This document shows, piece by piece, positions 6,068 to 6,386 of a stretch of 6,386 nucleotides of DNA. Both the position numbers and the translations under genes were made by a program. Every line of letters begins with the position of its first letter. Within the stretch, counting starts at the first letter, position 1. The DNA comes from Promethearchaeia archaeon (lineage in GTDB: Archaea > Asgardarchaeota > Lokiarchaeia > Sigyniarchaeales > SOKP01). Under the pieces are notes generated by a model that made no database searches, was not told the origin of the DNA, and saw nothing but the letters and a program-made list of their open reading frames with translations. The DNA lies in the NCBI GenBank assembly GCA_029856295.1, contig JAHQWS010000144.1, positions 1 through 6,386 on the forward strand, written 5' to 3'.

Positions 6068-6216
6068 ATCTCTCTTTTATTAAAAATGATTATTTTTTAA
6101 ATACCTTAAAAGAATATTTGGAAAGATTATTCGAAAGTGAGAAAAAAATAAAAAGTGAAAAAGATGACAAAACAAATGAATTTAAGATTAGAGGAGGATT
6201 TAATCAAAGAATTTGA
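6058..6216 (+). CDS. Small protein, 52 residues, unrecognised; second gene of the cluster
   Basis: The ORF begins MDIDLSFIKNDYFLNTLKEYLERLF, a likely amphipathic helix, followed by a highly charged Lys/Glu/Asp stretch and the end FKIRGGFNQRI. It overlaps the preceding gene by 10 bases and the following antitoxin-like gene by 53 bases in another frame. The strong Shine-Dalgarno argues that it is translated. The low-complexity C-terminal half lies partly within the overlap, where its sequence is constrained by the next gene. No known family is recognisable. It could be a small partner or leader peptide that couples translation to the next gene. Confidence 0.5.
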   Translation: MDIDLSFIKNDYFLNTLKEYLERLFESEKKIKSEKDDKTNEFKIRGGFNQRI

Positions 6217-6386
6217 AGAACTAGCTGAGGAAGAAAATCTTGATCGATCCGCATTGGTAAAAAAAATTTTGGTAGAAGGACTTAAGCAAGAACGATTAAA
6301 TTTTGCGCTCCAAAAATATATGTTAAAAGAAATATCAATTGAGAGGGCTGCGGAAATCGCTAAAATTTCAATACATGAAATAATTC
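6164..6386 (+). CDS. Ribbon-helix-helix antitoxin-like protein with UPF0175-type tail, C-terminus cut by window edge
   Basis: 74 codons are visible before the window ends. Residues 5-41 (MNLRLEEDLIKEFEELAEEE, then DRSALVKKILVEGLK) have the ribbon-helix-helix pattern: a short beta strand with alternating polar residues, then two helices with the Asp-Arg-Ser-Ala helix start. Residues 45-74 (LNFALQKYMLKEISIERAAE, then IAKISIHEII) resemble the UPF0175/VapB-type module, usually A-x-x-x-Y-x-x-x-x-I-S-x-x-x-A-A-E-x-A-x-x-S. Such proteins bind their own promoter as dimers and neutralise a toxin, often a PIN-domain RNase encoded just downstream, which would lie outside this window. The start is ATG at 6164 or 6176; both fall inside the 52-residue ORF and neither has a clear Shine-Dalgarno, so translation is probably coupled to that gene. 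Family level is well supported; the toxin partner is inferred. Confidence 0.8.
   Translation, partial: MTKQMNLRLEEDLIKEFEELAEEENLDRSALVKKILVEGLKQERLNFALQKYMLKEISIERAAEIAKISIHEII

Overview
This is an AT-rich archaeal window, most likely from an Asgard (Lokiarchaeota-like) anaerobe. That placement is an inference from three observations: a Ras/Rab-type small GTPase scaffold encoded in a prokaryotic-style gene layout, an archaeal/eukaryotic DRG-type GTPase with a C-terminal TGS domain, and archaeal TATA boxes at about -25 combined with both leaderless and Shine-Dalgarno starts. The oxygen-sensitive glycyl radical enzyme indicates anaerobic life.

Left part (1-3373, minus strand): an alpha/beta hydrolase, cut at its C-terminus by the window edge, lies downstream of an 849-residue glycyl radical enzyme. 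The enzyme has a Cys-Val-Glu-Pro active-site motif and an RVSGYAAYF radical loop, so it belongs with the dehydratase/lyase-type eliminases rather than with true pyruvate formate-lyase. The hydrolase has its own TATA box, so the two genes need not share a transcript. The radical SAM activase that the enzyme requires is not in the window.

Centre (3374-5527): a 435-base divergent spacer holds promoters for both directions and an imperfect direct duplication. It is followed on the plus strand by a Ras-like GTPase whose fold is well preserved but whose P-loop Ser/Thr, DxxG and NKxD residues are all replaced, making it a candidate pseudo-GTPase. After 45 bases comes an intact DRG GTPase with all G motifs and a TGS domain, expected to act with ribosomes.

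Right part (5528-6386): a compact minus-strand unit (TATA box, 34-codon ORF, short GC hairpin with T9) runs convergently to the DRG gene. After a T-rich spacer, a plus-strand cluster of three tiny overlapping genes begins at a leaderless promoter: two unrecognised proteins of 55 and 52 residues, then a ribbon-helix-helix protein with a UPF0175-like tail. The last is typical of a type II antitoxin and is cut by the window end, so its toxin partner, if there is one, lies outside. The most noteworthy items are the degenerate GTPase, the small antisense unit and the overlapping three-gene cluster.
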